Part shown: positions 54,977-62,507 of the stretch, one piece after another
Numbering within the stretch: position 1 is the stretch's first letter
Layout of the letters: each line of letters opens with the position of its first letter
Source: Verrucomicrobiales bacterium
GTDB lineage: Bacteria; Verrucomicrobiota; Verrucomicrobiia; Verrucomicrobiales; DEV007
Direction of reading: 5' to 3'
DNA length: 64,000 nt
NCBI GenBank assembly: GCA_016795505.1
Contig: JAEUHH010000109.1
Location: 45,853 to 109,852, forward strand
Notes under the pieces: generated by a model
Told to the model about the DNA's origin: nothing
The model's database searches: none
What the model saw: only the letters and a program-made list of their open reading frames with translations
Translations under genes and position numbers: made by a program

Positions 54977-55177
54977 GGGAAAGGGGGTGCGGGTGGGAAA
55001 TCGGACACGGCAAAGGCGCCGGACCCGGTCCCCAGGCGACCAATCCCCCACGGGAGCCCCCAGATGCACCGGGCCACGCCGCCCCAGCGACTCCCTTTAA
55101 GCAAGTTCAATACCCAGCCGACCCCCGCGGCGGCGAAAAAAGAGAAAGCCGGCGACGATTTTCCCGCGCCGCGCCGG

Positions 55178-55963
55178 TCACTGATACAAAAAGCCGGTCA
55201 ACGGGCTCGTCGCCGAGGCATCAGCCCGCGCCTCCGGCAGCCCGCATTCATAAGCCGAGCGACCCGCCTCGACCGCCAGACGGAAAGCCGTCGCCATCCG
55301 CACCGGATCGCCCGCGATGGCGATGGCGGTGTTCACCAGCACCGCGTCGGCCCCCATTTCCAGAGCTTCCGCCGCGTGACTGGGGGCGCCGATGCCGGCA
55401 TCCACCACCACCGGCACGGTGGCCTGCTCGATGATGATCTCGATCTGTCGCCGCGTGTCGAGCCCGCGATTCGAGCCGATCGGGGCGCCCAGCGGCATCA
55501 CCGTGGCCGTGCCCGCCTCCTCCTGCAGCCGCTTGGCCAGCACTGGGTCGGCATTGATGTAGGGCAGCACCGTGAAACCCTCTGCCGTGAGAATTTTGGC
55601 CGCCGCGAACGTCTCGATCGGGTCCGGCAGCAGATAGGTGGGGTCGGGATGGATCTCCAGTTTCACCCACTTCGGCAGGCCCGCCGTCGCCGCCAGCCGG
55701 GCCAGTCGCACCGCCTCGTCCGCAGTCATCGCCCCGCTCGTGTTCGGGAGGATCAGGTAGCGCTCCGGATCGATGTATTCCAGGATGTTCGCGTAGGGAT
55801 CGCGCCCGCCCGACAGGTCCGCCCGGCGCAGCGCCACCGTGACGATTTCCGTGCCCGACGCCGCCAGCGCATCCCGCATCGACTCGGGCGAGGGGAATTT
55901 TCCCGTGCCCACCAGCAGGCGGGAGGTGAATTCACGATCGGCGATTTTCAGGAGGCTGGACAT
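55178..55963 (-). CDS. thiG: Thiazole synthase ThiG
   Basis: ThiG joins 1-deoxy-D-xylulose 5-phosphate, a glycine-derived imine and ThiS thiocarboxylate to make the thiazole of thiamine. The 261-residue protein has [13 protein letters not shown] (73-85), the Schiff-base Lys101 in [10 protein letters not shown], and GAPIGSNRG, so it is full length and active-looking. The ATG at 55963 gives the usual [12 protein letters not shown] start. No thiS, thiH, thiO or thiF lies beside it, which is unusual, as they often form one operon. Its promoter should be in the repeat-filled 550 nt upstream. Confidence 0.93.
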   Translation of the reverse strand: MSSLLKIADREFTSRLLVGTGKFPSPESMRDALAASGTEIVTVALRRADLSGGRDPYANILEYIDPERYLILPNTSGAMTADEAVRLARLAATAGLPKWVKLEIHPDPTYLLPDPIETFAAAKILTAEGFTVLPYINADPVLAKRLQEEAGTATVMPLGAPIGSNRGLDTRRQIEIIIEQATVPVVVDAGIGAPSHAAEALEMGADAVLVNTAIAIAGDPVRMATAFRLAVEAGRSAYECGLPEARADASATSPLTGFLYQ

Positions 55964-56111
55964 CGGGATGGGTGGACAAAAATCCGGCCGCCACTCAATC
56001 ACGTCCCCGCCCCCGGCGCATCCCGAAAGTTCCCCCGCCCCGAGCGGCTCCCAGCGGCCCCATTCCCGCCGATGAAGCCGAAAACCGGGAAAAAAGTCCC
56101 TCAGAAGCCCG

Positions 56112-56402
56112 ATTACCCGCCTCGAAGAGACGAGATCGGGCCTTTTTGATTCAATTACCCGCCTCGAAGAGACGAGATCGGACCTTTTTGATTCGATTAC
56201 CCGCCTCGAAGAGACGAGATCGGACCTTTTATGATTCGATTACCCGCCTCGAAGAGACGAGATCGGACCTTTTTGATTCGATTACCCGCCTCGAAGGGAC
56301 GAGATCGGACCTTTTTGATTCGATTACCCGCCTCGAAGGGACGAGATCGGACCTTTTTGATTCAATTACCCGCCTCGAAGAGACGAGATCGGGCCTTTTT
56401 TT
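56112..56402 (+). repeat. Seven-copy 42-bp array of terminator-like hairpins
   Basis: Units begin ATTACCCGCCTCG at 56112, 56154, 56196, 56239, 56281, 56323 and 56365 (42-nt steps, one of 43). Each unit has CCG-C-CTCG and CGAG-AT-CGG stems around AAGAGA, followed by ACC or GCC and a run of five to seven T. The first and last copies have the extended CCCG/CGGG stem. The T tracts face right, so rightward transcripts entering from the thiG side would meet seven terminator-like signals before the regulator gene. The single 43-nt step shifts any reading frame, so the array is probably not coding. Confidence 0.75.
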
Positions 56403-56477
56403 GCGCCGGTCCTGCCGCCGCCCCGCGATTTCCCCATGGGAAAACCCCTTCCGGCAAACGCGCCGCTGGATCTGCAT

Positions 56478-56501
56478 TGCCAAATCAACGCCGATTTGGC
56501 A
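56478..56501. promoter_or_regulatory. Perfect palindromic operator upstream of the winged-helix regulator
   Basis: TGCCAAATC-AACGCC-GATTTGGCA, with 9-bp perfect arms and a 6-nt spacer, ends 10 nt before the regulator's ATG. Its position and symmetry fit a dimeric autoregulator's binding site. It is AT-richer than its surroundings. Confidence 0.6.
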
Positions 56502-56511
56502 GCATGCCCCC

Positions 56512-56898
56512 ATGCAACCTGACGAATCCTCCGAAACCTCCCCCACCCAAACGCCGCCGCCGCCGCCGCCACCACCGCCGCCGCCGTTGGGATCGACCAA
56601 GGCCATCGCCACCGCGCTGGCCGAGCCGATCCGCTGGGACAGCCTGCGCCTGCTCGCCGATGGCAGCTACCCGGCGATCCTCGATCTGGCGCAGCTCCTC
56701 AACTGCGCCCCGGATCAGATGGGGCGGCACCTGCGCTGGCTGCTCAAAGCCGGGCTTGTCCGCACCGTCCTGGCTCCGGGGGCCGATCGGCGGTGCATCT
56801 ACTACCAGATCCACCCCGCCTACCGCCGCACGCTCCCAGATGGCCGGCGGGAGATCGACTACGGCCCGTTTGCGTTGCGTTTTCCCGCCCCGGACTGA
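56512..56898 (+). CDS. Small ArsR-like winged-helix transcriptional regulator
   Basis: This 128-residue protein starts with a Pro-rich segment (11 prolines, residues 15-25, from a CCG repeat). A winged helix follows (about 30-110), with LAEPIRWDSLRLLADGSYP and the recognition part LAQLLNCAPDQMGRHLRWLLKAGLV. The wing has RRCIYYQIHPAYRR. It resembles ArsR-type repressors but lacks cysteine metal-site pairs, so it is more likely a non-metal sensor. A perfect palindrome sits 10 nt upstream. The ATG at 56512 is the only clear start. The (CCG) run could vary in length. Confidence 0.75.
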   Translation: MQPDESSETSPTQTPPPPPPPPPPPLGSTKAIATALAEPIRWDSLRLLADGSYPAILDLAQLLNCAPDQMGRHLRWLLKAGLVRTVLAPGADRRCIYYQIHPAYRRTLPDGRREIDYGPFALRFPAPD

Positions 56899-56940
56899 GA
56901 TCCGTTGCCGCGCGGAGGGAAGCCGGCGCGGGCTGGTTTT

Positions 56941-57007
56941 CCGATCCAACAGGGTATCCTCTCCGATCAAACAGGGTATCCTCTCCGATCCAACAGGGTC
57001 TGATCGG
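56941..57007 (+). repeat. Three tandem 22-nt units of the CCGATC-AACAGGGT motif
   Basis: CCGATCCAACAGGGT at 56941, CCGATCAAACAGGGT at 56963 and CCGATCCAACAGGGT at 56985 are in exact 22-nt register. The last is closed by CTGATCGG to form a palindrome (CCGATC...GATCGG). This is the longest run of the family that recurs at 13999, 24741, 39851 and 51189. Confidence 0.7.
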
Positions 57008-57062
57008 AATGGCACGGCATGGAGACGGGTTGTCGGCGCGGCTGGGGGTGGTGAATGGAAAA

Positions 57063-57290
57063 GATGCCGCAGGCATCTCAGCCATTAGCCGGTGGTTGAG
57101 CGCAGCGATACCACCGGTCCATCCGCCCACAATCCGAGCATCCCGGAGGGATGCCAGCCGGTCGCCATGCCGCGCACCGCCTTGCGCGCTGACATCCCTC
57201 CGGGATGCTCGGATTCCTTTCCATTCGATCCGGTGGTGTCGTCGCTACGCTCCTCAACCACCGGCTAATAGCTGTGATGCCTGCGGCATC
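57063..57290. repeat. 228-bp inverted-repeat element, copy 2
   Basis: Starts GATGCCGCAGGCATC and ends GATGCCTGCGGCATC, with the same ATTAGCCGGTGGTTGAG and mirrored CTCAACCACCGGCTAAT ends, and the inner GCATCCCGGAGGGATGCC pair as copy 1. The middle differs (CACAATCCGAGCATCC against CGAGGTCGAGCATCC), so the element is conserved at its arms and loosely at its centre. Confidence 0.7.
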
Positions 57291-57461
57291 CGATCCGCTG
57301 GCCAACCGACCCATCGGGGTAACCCGCGTTTCTCATACCCCTTTCTGCTGCGACTGACTACGACCCGCCCCTGCCTTGTTCCGGCCCGGGGTTTCCTGGC
57401 GTGTTCGTACTGGGGCCGCAGGCGCCACGTCTGCCCCAATTGCCTCAGCGAAGCCATCCGG

Positions 57462-57480
57462 AGCGGGCGAGACGCCCGCT
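57462..57480. repeat. Perfect hairpin AGCGGGCG-AGA-CGCCCGCT
   Basis: An 8-bp perfect stem with a 3-nt loop. It is a recognisable single member of a common palindromic class in GC-rich chromosomes and could stabilise or terminate the regulator transcript, though it lies about 560 nt past its stop. Confidence 0.4.
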
Positions 57481-57572
57481 GTCCCAGTGGGTGCTCCGCC
57501 GATGCCTGCTCTGAATCCCGTGGCATTCACGTCTGATCGGAACGACCGCCCGGCGCGGGAATGGCGGGCCGC

Positions 57573-58346
57573 TCAATGGATGCCGCGCTCGGACGAGCGG
57601 ATGAAGGCGATGAGGGTGCCGTAGATGCCGTGGGGATCCTCCCAGGTCTCCAACTCGGCGAGGGCGGCGGAGACGGTGAGGTTTTCCCGGTAGAGCTTTT
57701 TGTGGGCGCGTTTGGCGGCGCGGATGGTCTCCTCGTCGTAGCCGCGGCGCTGGAGGCCGGTGGCATTGACGGCGCGGACGCGGGCGGGATTGCCGTCGGC
57801 CATCATGTAGGGCGGGATGTCCTGCACGATCTTGGAGCAGCCGCCGGTGATGACGTGGTCGCCGATGCGGCAGAACTGATGCACGGCGGTGAGGCCGCCG
57901 ATGATGACGTGGTCGCCGACGGTGACGTGGCCGGCGAGGGTGCCATTGTTGGAAAAGATGCAGTGGTCACCAACGACGCAGTCGTGGGCGATGTGGCAGT
58001 AGGCGAGGAAATGCCCGTGGCTGCCGATGACGGTGGCGGTGCCGGGGGCGGTGGCGCGGTTCACGGTGACGAACTCGCGGAAGGTGTTGCCTTCGCCGAT
58101 GCGCAGCCAGGTCGGCTCGCCCTGGTATTTCAGATCCTGGGTGCGCTGGCCGATGGAGGCGTAGGAGAAAAATTCGTTCCGCGCGCCGATGTCGGCGGGG
58201 CCGTCGAGGGTGACGTGGTTGTGGACGATGCAGTCGTCGCCGAGCCGGACGCCGGCACGGATCACGGCGTAGGGGCCGATGCGGACGCGCTCGCCCAGCT
58301 CGGCTTTGGGATCGACCACGGCGGTCGGATGGATCTCGGTGGCCAT
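57573..58346 (-). CDS. lpxA: UDP-N-acetylglucosamine acyltransferase LpxA
   Basis: LpxA performs the first step of lipid A synthesis. The 257-residue protein is a left-handed beta-helix of hexapeptide repeats, with the catalytic His121 in CHIAHDCVVGD and the C-terminal conserved TAVHQFCRIG. Length and motif order match the family. It follows the LpxC-FabZ gene by 27 nt on the same strand, which is a common lipid A gene order. The convergent neighbour region is the repeat region. Confidence 0.95.
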   Translation of the reverse strand: MATEIHPTAVVDPKAELGERVRIGPYAVIRAGVRLGDDCIVHNHVTLDGPADIGARNEFFSYASIGQRTQDLKYQGEPTWLRIGEGNTFREFVTVNRATAPGTATVIGSHGHFLAYCHIAHDCVVGDHCIFSNNGTLAGHVTVGDHVIIGGLTAVHQFCRIGDHVITGGCSKIVQDIPPYMMADGNPARVRAVNATGLQRRGYDEETIRAAKRAHKKLYRENLTVSAALAELETWEDPHGIYGTLIAFIRSSERGIH

Positions 58347-58373
58347 GGAGGGAGGCGGCTGCGGGGTGGTCGC

Positions 58374-59690
58374 TCAGTCGTCGATGAGGGCGAACATCAG
58401 CTCGCCTTCGGAGACGACGGCATCATTGACGAGGCAGCGGCAGCGGGCCTGGCCGATGTTGCGGCGGATCTTGAGGATCTCGGCTTCGATGAAGAGGGTA
58501 TCGCCGGGGAGCACGGGCTTGCGGAACTTCACGTCGTCGGCGCTCATGAAGTAGCCGATCTTGCCCTGGTTCTCGGGCTGCCGCAGCAGCACGATGCTGG
58601 CGACCTGGGCCATGGCTTCGACCTGGAGCACGCCGGGCATGACGGGGTGGCCGGGGAAGTGTCCCTGGAAGTAGGGCTCGTTGATGGTGACCTGCTTCAC
58701 GCCGGTGCACTTCATCTCGCCCTCGAAGCCGACGATGCGGTCGACCATGAGGAAGGGGTAGCGGTGGGGCAGGACTTTCTGCACCTCGAGATTGTCCATC
58801 ACGGCCTCGCCGGTGGGGATCTTGAGGGCGGGGACCATGGAGCGGGCCTGCTGGTAGGTCTTCACCAGCTCGCGGGCCATGTCGGTGTTCGGTCCGTGGC
58901 CGGGTTTGACGGCGATGACGTGGCCCATGAAGCGTTTGCCGCTGAGCATGAGGTCGCCGACGAGGTCGAGGATCTTGTGGCGGGCGAACTCTTCCTTGAA
59001 GCGCATGGGCTCCTTGCTCATGACGGACTCGCCGCGGATGACGACGGCATTCTCGAGGCTGCCACCTTTGATGAGGCCTTTTTCCATGAGGGGCTGCACA
59101 TCCTCGTAGAAAACGAAGGTGCGGGCGGGGGCGATCTGGGTCTCGTAGATCTCGGGGGTGATCTCGGCGGAGTAATACTGGGTCATGCGGCCATCGGGGC
59201 CGACCTGGGTGCAGGAAATGCGGAAGGATTTGTCGGGCACCACGGTGATGAGGCTGCCGCTGCGGGTCTCGAGGTGGATGGGCTCGCGGATCTCGAAGAC
59301 GCGGCGCAGCTCGTCCTGCTGGGCGATGCCGGCCTTTTTGATACACTGGACGTAGGGCAGGGACGAGCCGTCGCCGATGGGGGGCTCGTTGGCATCCATC
59401 TCAATGATGGCATTGTCGACCCCCATGCCGGCGAGGGCGGAGATGACATGCTCGACGGTGTGGACCTTGACGGAGCCCTGGGCCAGGGTGGTGGCGCGCT
59501 CGACGGTCTGGACGTTGCTGACGTGGGCGTCGATGAAGGGCTGGTCGTCGAGATCGACGCGGCGGAATTTGATGCCGTGGCCCGCCGGGGCCGGCTTCAT
59601 GGTCAGGGTGACTTTCTCACCGGTGTGCAGGGACGTGCCCGTCAGCGTCGCGGCGGAGGCGAGGGTCTGTTGGTATTTCGAGGCGGACAT
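58374..59690 (-). CDS. lpxC/fabZ: LpxC-FabZ fusion (lipid A deacetylase and hydroxyacyl-ACP dehydratase)
   Basis: This 438-residue fused enzyme has an LpxC part (about 1-300), with zinc ligand His81 in HTVEHVISAL and the later zinc pair in FARHKILDLVGD. It continues into a FabZ dehydratase part (about 305-438) with HRYPFLMVDR and GHFPGHPVMPGVLQVEAMAQ (catalytic His and Glu). Fused LpxC-FabZ occurs in Bacteroidota and some PVC bacteria, so it supports the lineage guess. The ATG at 59690 gives MSASKYQQTLA, the usual start. It is coupled to lpxA downstream. Confidence 0.94.
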   Translation of the reverse strand: MSASKYQQTLASAATLTGTSLHTGEKVTLTMKPAPAGHGIKFRRVDLDDQPFIDAHVSNVQTVERATTLAQGSVKVHTVEHVISALAGMGVDNAIIEMDANEPPIGDGSSLPYVQCIKKAGIAQQDELRRVFEIREPIHLETRSGSLITVVPDKSFRISCTQVGPDGRMTQYYSAEITPEIYETQIAPARTFVFYEDVQPLMEKGLIKGGSLENAVVIRGESVMSKEPMRFKEEFARHKILDLVGDLMLSGKRFMGHVIAVKPGHGPNTDMARELVKTYQQARSMVPALKIPTGEAVMDNLEVQKVLPHRYPFLMVDRIVGFEGEMKCTGVKQVTINEPYFQGHFPGHPVMPGVLQVEAMAQVASIVLLRQPENQGKIGYFMSADDVKFRKPVLPGDTLFIEAEILKIRRNIGQARCRCLVNDAVVSEGELMFALIDD

Positions 59691-59798
59691 TGAGGGGAAT
59701 CGGGCGGCTGGAAAATGCGGGTGGCGGGGCGGCAAAAACCGGGTGACACCGGTAGCGCAGGCCTGCCCGGAGTCCAGCCCGTTTTGGCCGGTCGGGAG

Positions 59799-60659
59799 CT
59801 ACCGGGGATCGCACTCCCAGGTGGCCGGATCGAGGCCGTAGAAGTCGCTGAGTTTGCGGTAGAGATCGGGGTGTTCGTCGCGCAAGGCCTCGGACAGCTC
59901 GAAGAAGGTCTCGGTGGCGACGGCGAAGAATTCGGCCGGATCTTCGGCACCGTAGGGATCGAGCAGCGGGTCGGCGCGGGGGTCGTTGGCGGCGTGGACG
60001 AGGGACTCGTAGTCGCGGCGCAGGACCTCGGCCCAGTCGGTGTAGTCGGCCCCGCGATCCAGCAGGGGCGCGCCGTCCACGCTGCCGTCGGCCTGGTCGA
60101 GTTGGTGGGCGAACTCGTGCATCACGACATTCACGCCATCGTCGGAGCCGGCGGCGCCTTCGCGGACGCTGTCCCAGGCGAGGATCACGGAGCCGTGCCA
60201 CGACTCGCCGAGCCGGATCTCGCGCTCGGTGTCATCGCCATCCTCCAGGCCGAAGACCCGGCGGCCCCGGTCGCGAAAGGCGCTGGGATAGACGAGGATG
60301 GACCGCAGCCGGGGAAAGACGGGATCTTGGGGCCGCCCGACGAGGAGCAGGCAGGCCTGGGCGGCGATGAGGACGCGCATCTCGTCGGTGACGCGCTCCA
60401 ACCCGCCGCAGGCCTCGAATCGCTTGTCGGCCAGAAAATCGGCGATGCGCTCGTGGAGCCGCGGGCGGAGTTCGGCCGGAAGCCAGCGGAACAGCAGGAA
60501 GCGCTCCTGAAGAATCGGCTCCCAGATCTCCGGGGTCAGGGGGGCATCCGGGAGCGCCGCCTCGTCGGGCTGGTCGGACCGGTCGCGGTCGCGATGCCAC
60601 AGACGGACGGCGACGATGAGCAGCGCGACACCGATGAGGGCGATGAAAAGTCCAGTCAT
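59799..60659 (-). CDS. mtfA: MtfA-family zinc peptidase
   Basis: This 286-residue protein has an N-terminal transmembrane helix (about 3-21) and a metallopeptidase body with HEFAHQLDQADG (HExxH, about residue 180). The downstream Glu-containing segment (DPAEFFAVATETFFE) is expected as the third ligand. MtfA in Escherichia coli interacts with the Mlc regulator of glucose uptake, but membrane-anchored homologues elsewhere have no known partner. It is divergent from the LysR gene and upstream of lpxC-fabZ on the same strand (108 nt). The ATG at 60659 was chosen as the first start that gives the helix. Confidence 0.88.
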   Translation of the reverse strand: MTGLFIALIGVALLIVAVRLWHRDRDRSDQPDEAALPDAPLTPEIWEPILQERFLLFRWLPAELRPRLHERIADFLADKRFEACGGLERVTDEMRVLIAAQACLLLVGRPQDPVFPRLRSILVYPSAFRDRGRRVFGLEDGDDTEREIRLGESWHGSVILAWDSVREGAAGSDDGVNVVMHEFAHQLDQADGSVDGAPLLDRGADYTDWAEVLRRDYESLVHAANDPRADPLLDPYGAEDPAEFFAVATETFFELSEALRDEHPDLYRKLSDFYGLDPATWECDPR

Positions 60660-60821
60660 GCAGGGGCAACGCGCGGGCGGATGGGCCGCGGTCCCACCAA
60701 TGCCCCGAGCCGGGGCGCAAATCAATGCCCCGTCTGCCGGCCATGCGACGGGGGCGGCTGACGGACCGTGGCATTTGACCGCGGTGCCCGGCTGGGCTTT
60801 CCTCTGTCGCCCGATCCGCCC

Positions 60822-61781
60822 ATGAGCCATCCAAATGTCCACCACCTCGAGCTTTTCTACTATGTGGCGCGGCACGGAGGCATCACCGAGGCGGCGCGGA
60901 ACATGCCCTACGGCATCCAGCAGCCGGCGGTGAGCGGTCAGATCCTGCAATTGGAGAAATCGCTGGGGGTGAAGCTCTTCCATCGCCGCCCCTTTGCTCT
61001 GACGCCGGCCGGCGAGGAACTCTACGGCTTTGTCCGGCCGTTTTTCTCCCAGATCGGCACCGTGGCGGAGCGTCTCAGCGGGGACGAAAGCCGGCACCTG
61101 CGGCTCGCGGCGACCGCCACGATCCTCGCGAATCATCTGCCGGCGGTGCTGGAGCGGCTGCGGCGCCAGTGCCCCGGGATGCGGCTGACGCTGCGCGATG
61201 TGAAATCGCCCGACATCGAGCCCGCCCTGCTCCGGCAGGAGGCCGATCTGGCGCTGTCCGTACTGCCCGCGGGCCGGCCGGCGCCGGGGCTGAAATCGGT
61301 GAAACTCCTCGATCTGCCGCTGGTGCTGCTGGCTCCACCGGGCAGCGTGGTCCGGCCGGGCAAGTTCCCGGCTTTTCTCGCCGACCGCGCCGGTCCGGGC
61401 GGGGAGCTGACGCTGCCGCTGGTCTGTCTGCCCGAGCCTGAGCCCCTCGCGCGGCATTTTCAGGCCGGTCTGGCTCGCCACTCGCTGCGCTGGGTGCCGA
61501 CGGTGGAAGTCAACGAACTCAGCCTGGTGCGCCGCTACGTGGCAGAGGGCTTCGGCTGGGGCGTCTCCCTGGCCATTCCGGGCGCGGCTCCGGACGATGG
61601 CGTCGCGGCCATCCCCCTGCCGGCGGCGGATTTCGCCCCGCTCGGCATCGGCCTGACCCATCCCACGGATTTGAAACCGCTCGGGCTGCGCTTTGTCGAA
61701 ATCGCCCGTGCCTACGCGGCGGAGCTGAGCCAGCCGGCACCGGACCGCCCCCGGCAGCCGCGCGGGAAGGTCCGGGATTGA
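60822..61781 (+). CDS. LysR-family transcriptional regulator
   Basis: This 319-residue regulator has the N-terminal winged helix-turn-helix (about 5-63) with LELFYYVARHGGITEAARN and the turn PAVSGQILQLEKSLGV. A periplasmic-binding-like effector domain follows (about 90-300). The ATG at 60822 begins MSHPNVHHLE, the usual length. It is divergent from the MtfA-type gene, 162 nt away, and is followed by a HAD gene. Its target and effector are unknown; either neighbour is possible. Confidence 0.92.
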   Translation: MSHPNVHHLELFYYVARHGGITEAARNMPYGIQQPAVSGQILQLEKSLGVKLFHRRPFALTPAGEELYGFVRPFFSQIGTVAERLSGDESRHLRLAATATILANHLPAVLERLRRQCPGMRLTLRDVKSPDIEPALLRQEADLALSVLPAGRPAPGLKSVKLLDLPLVLLAPPGSVVRPGKFPAFLADRAGPGGELTLPLVCLPEPEPLARHFQAGLARHSLRWVPTVEVNELSLVRRYVAEGFGWGVSLAIPGAAPDDGVAAIPLPAADFAPLGIGLTHPTDLKPLGLRFVEIARAYAAELSQPAPDRPRQPRGKVRD

Positions 61782-61817
61782 CGGAGGGGCGGCCCGGCGG
61801 CACCAGTGGTCCCCGCC

Positions 61818-62492
61818 ATGCCCCAGCCTCCTGTCCGTGCCCTGATTTTCGACTTCGACGGCCTCATCCTCGACACAGAGGTGCCCATCTACGAGGCGTG
61901 GCGGGAAAACTACGCCGCCCACGGTCACGACCTGCCGCTGGAACTCTATGTCGGCTGTGTCGGCAGCGATTTCCATCGCTTTGACCCGAAGCTGCACCTG
62001 GAAAGCCTGACCGGCGGTCCGATCGACTGGGATCAGTGGGACGAAGCCCGCGAGCGCCGCGCTCTGGCGATCGTCAATGCCCTGATGGACCCGATGGACG
62101 GCGTGGCCGACCGGCTGGGCGAGGCCGCCGCACTGGGCATCCCGTGCGCGGTGGCGTCCAGCTCTCCGCGGAGCTGGGTGGAGCCGCATCTGGAGCGCAT
62201 CGGCCTGCGCCAGCGGTTCGTGCTCACCCGCTGCCTCGACGATGTCAGCCGGCCGAAACCCTCGCCGGAGCTGTTCCTCGCCGCCGCCGCCGGGCTCGGT
62301 GTCGATCCGGGGGAGGCTCTCGTCTTCGAGGATTCGCTGAATGGCCTGATCGCCGCTCAAGCCGCCGGGATGCGCTGCGTCTCCGTGCCGAACCGCGTCA
62401 CCGCCGGTCTCGACCTCTCAGGCGCGACGCTGAAAATCCCCTCGCTGGACGCGCTGGATCTGTCCGCGATCCTCGCCGCCGTGACCGCCTGA
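61818..62492 (+). CDS. HAD-superfamily phosphatase/phosphomutase (beta-PGM-like)
   Basis: This 224-residue enzyme has the HAD motif I FDFDGLILDTE (nucleophile Asp12 and acid Asp14), motif II SSS-P, the KPSPE motif III region and motif IV VFEDSLNG. The cap between about 20 and 85 is of the alpha-helical beta-phosphoglucomutase type. It may be a sugar-phosphate phosphatase or mutase; the ligand cannot be told. A GTG at 61806 could extend it by four residues. It is convergent with the acyltransferase gene, with 15 nt between stops. Confidence 0.88.
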   Translation: MPQPPVRALIFDFDGLILDTEVPIYEAWRENYAAHGHDLPLELYVGCVGSDFHRFDPKLHLESLTGGPIDWDQWDEARERRALAIVNALMDPMDGVADRLGEAAALGIPCAVASSSPRSWVEPHLERIGLRQRFVLTRCLDDVSRPKPSPELFLAAAAGLGVDPGEALVFEDSLNGLIAAQAAGMRCVSVPNRVTAGLDLSGATLKIPSLDALDLSAILAAVTA

Positions 62493-62507
62493 CCCGAGGC
62501 GGCTTTT

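Larger units (their letters stand above)
56899..57572. other. Intergenic repeat region without a supported gene
   Basis: About 670 nt between the regulator and lpxA (convergent). It holds the tandem 22-nt motif (56941-57007), the second 228-bp inverted-repeat element (57063-57290) and a short hairpin (57462-57480). Frames in it translate to strings such as GAGETPAVP, which I remember as recurring spurious translations of repeats in PVC genomes. No real gene is supported. Confidence 0.6.

Noticed and set aside
56112..56402. CRISPR array
   Set aside because: The 42-bp units are directly contiguous and nearly identical with no unique spacers, and no cas genes are nearby.
55972..56511. Upstream extension of the regulator through the 42-bp array ([14 protein letters not shown] repeats)
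   Set aside because: One 43-nt step shifts the frame within the array, and the array units resemble terminator hairpins. The ATG at 56512 follows a palindromic operator, so the coding start is placed there.
57573..59693. A roughly 710-residue plus-strand frame antisense to lpxA and lpxC-fabZ
   Set aside because: It mirrors two well-supported genes and is Gly/Val/Asp-rich with no motif.
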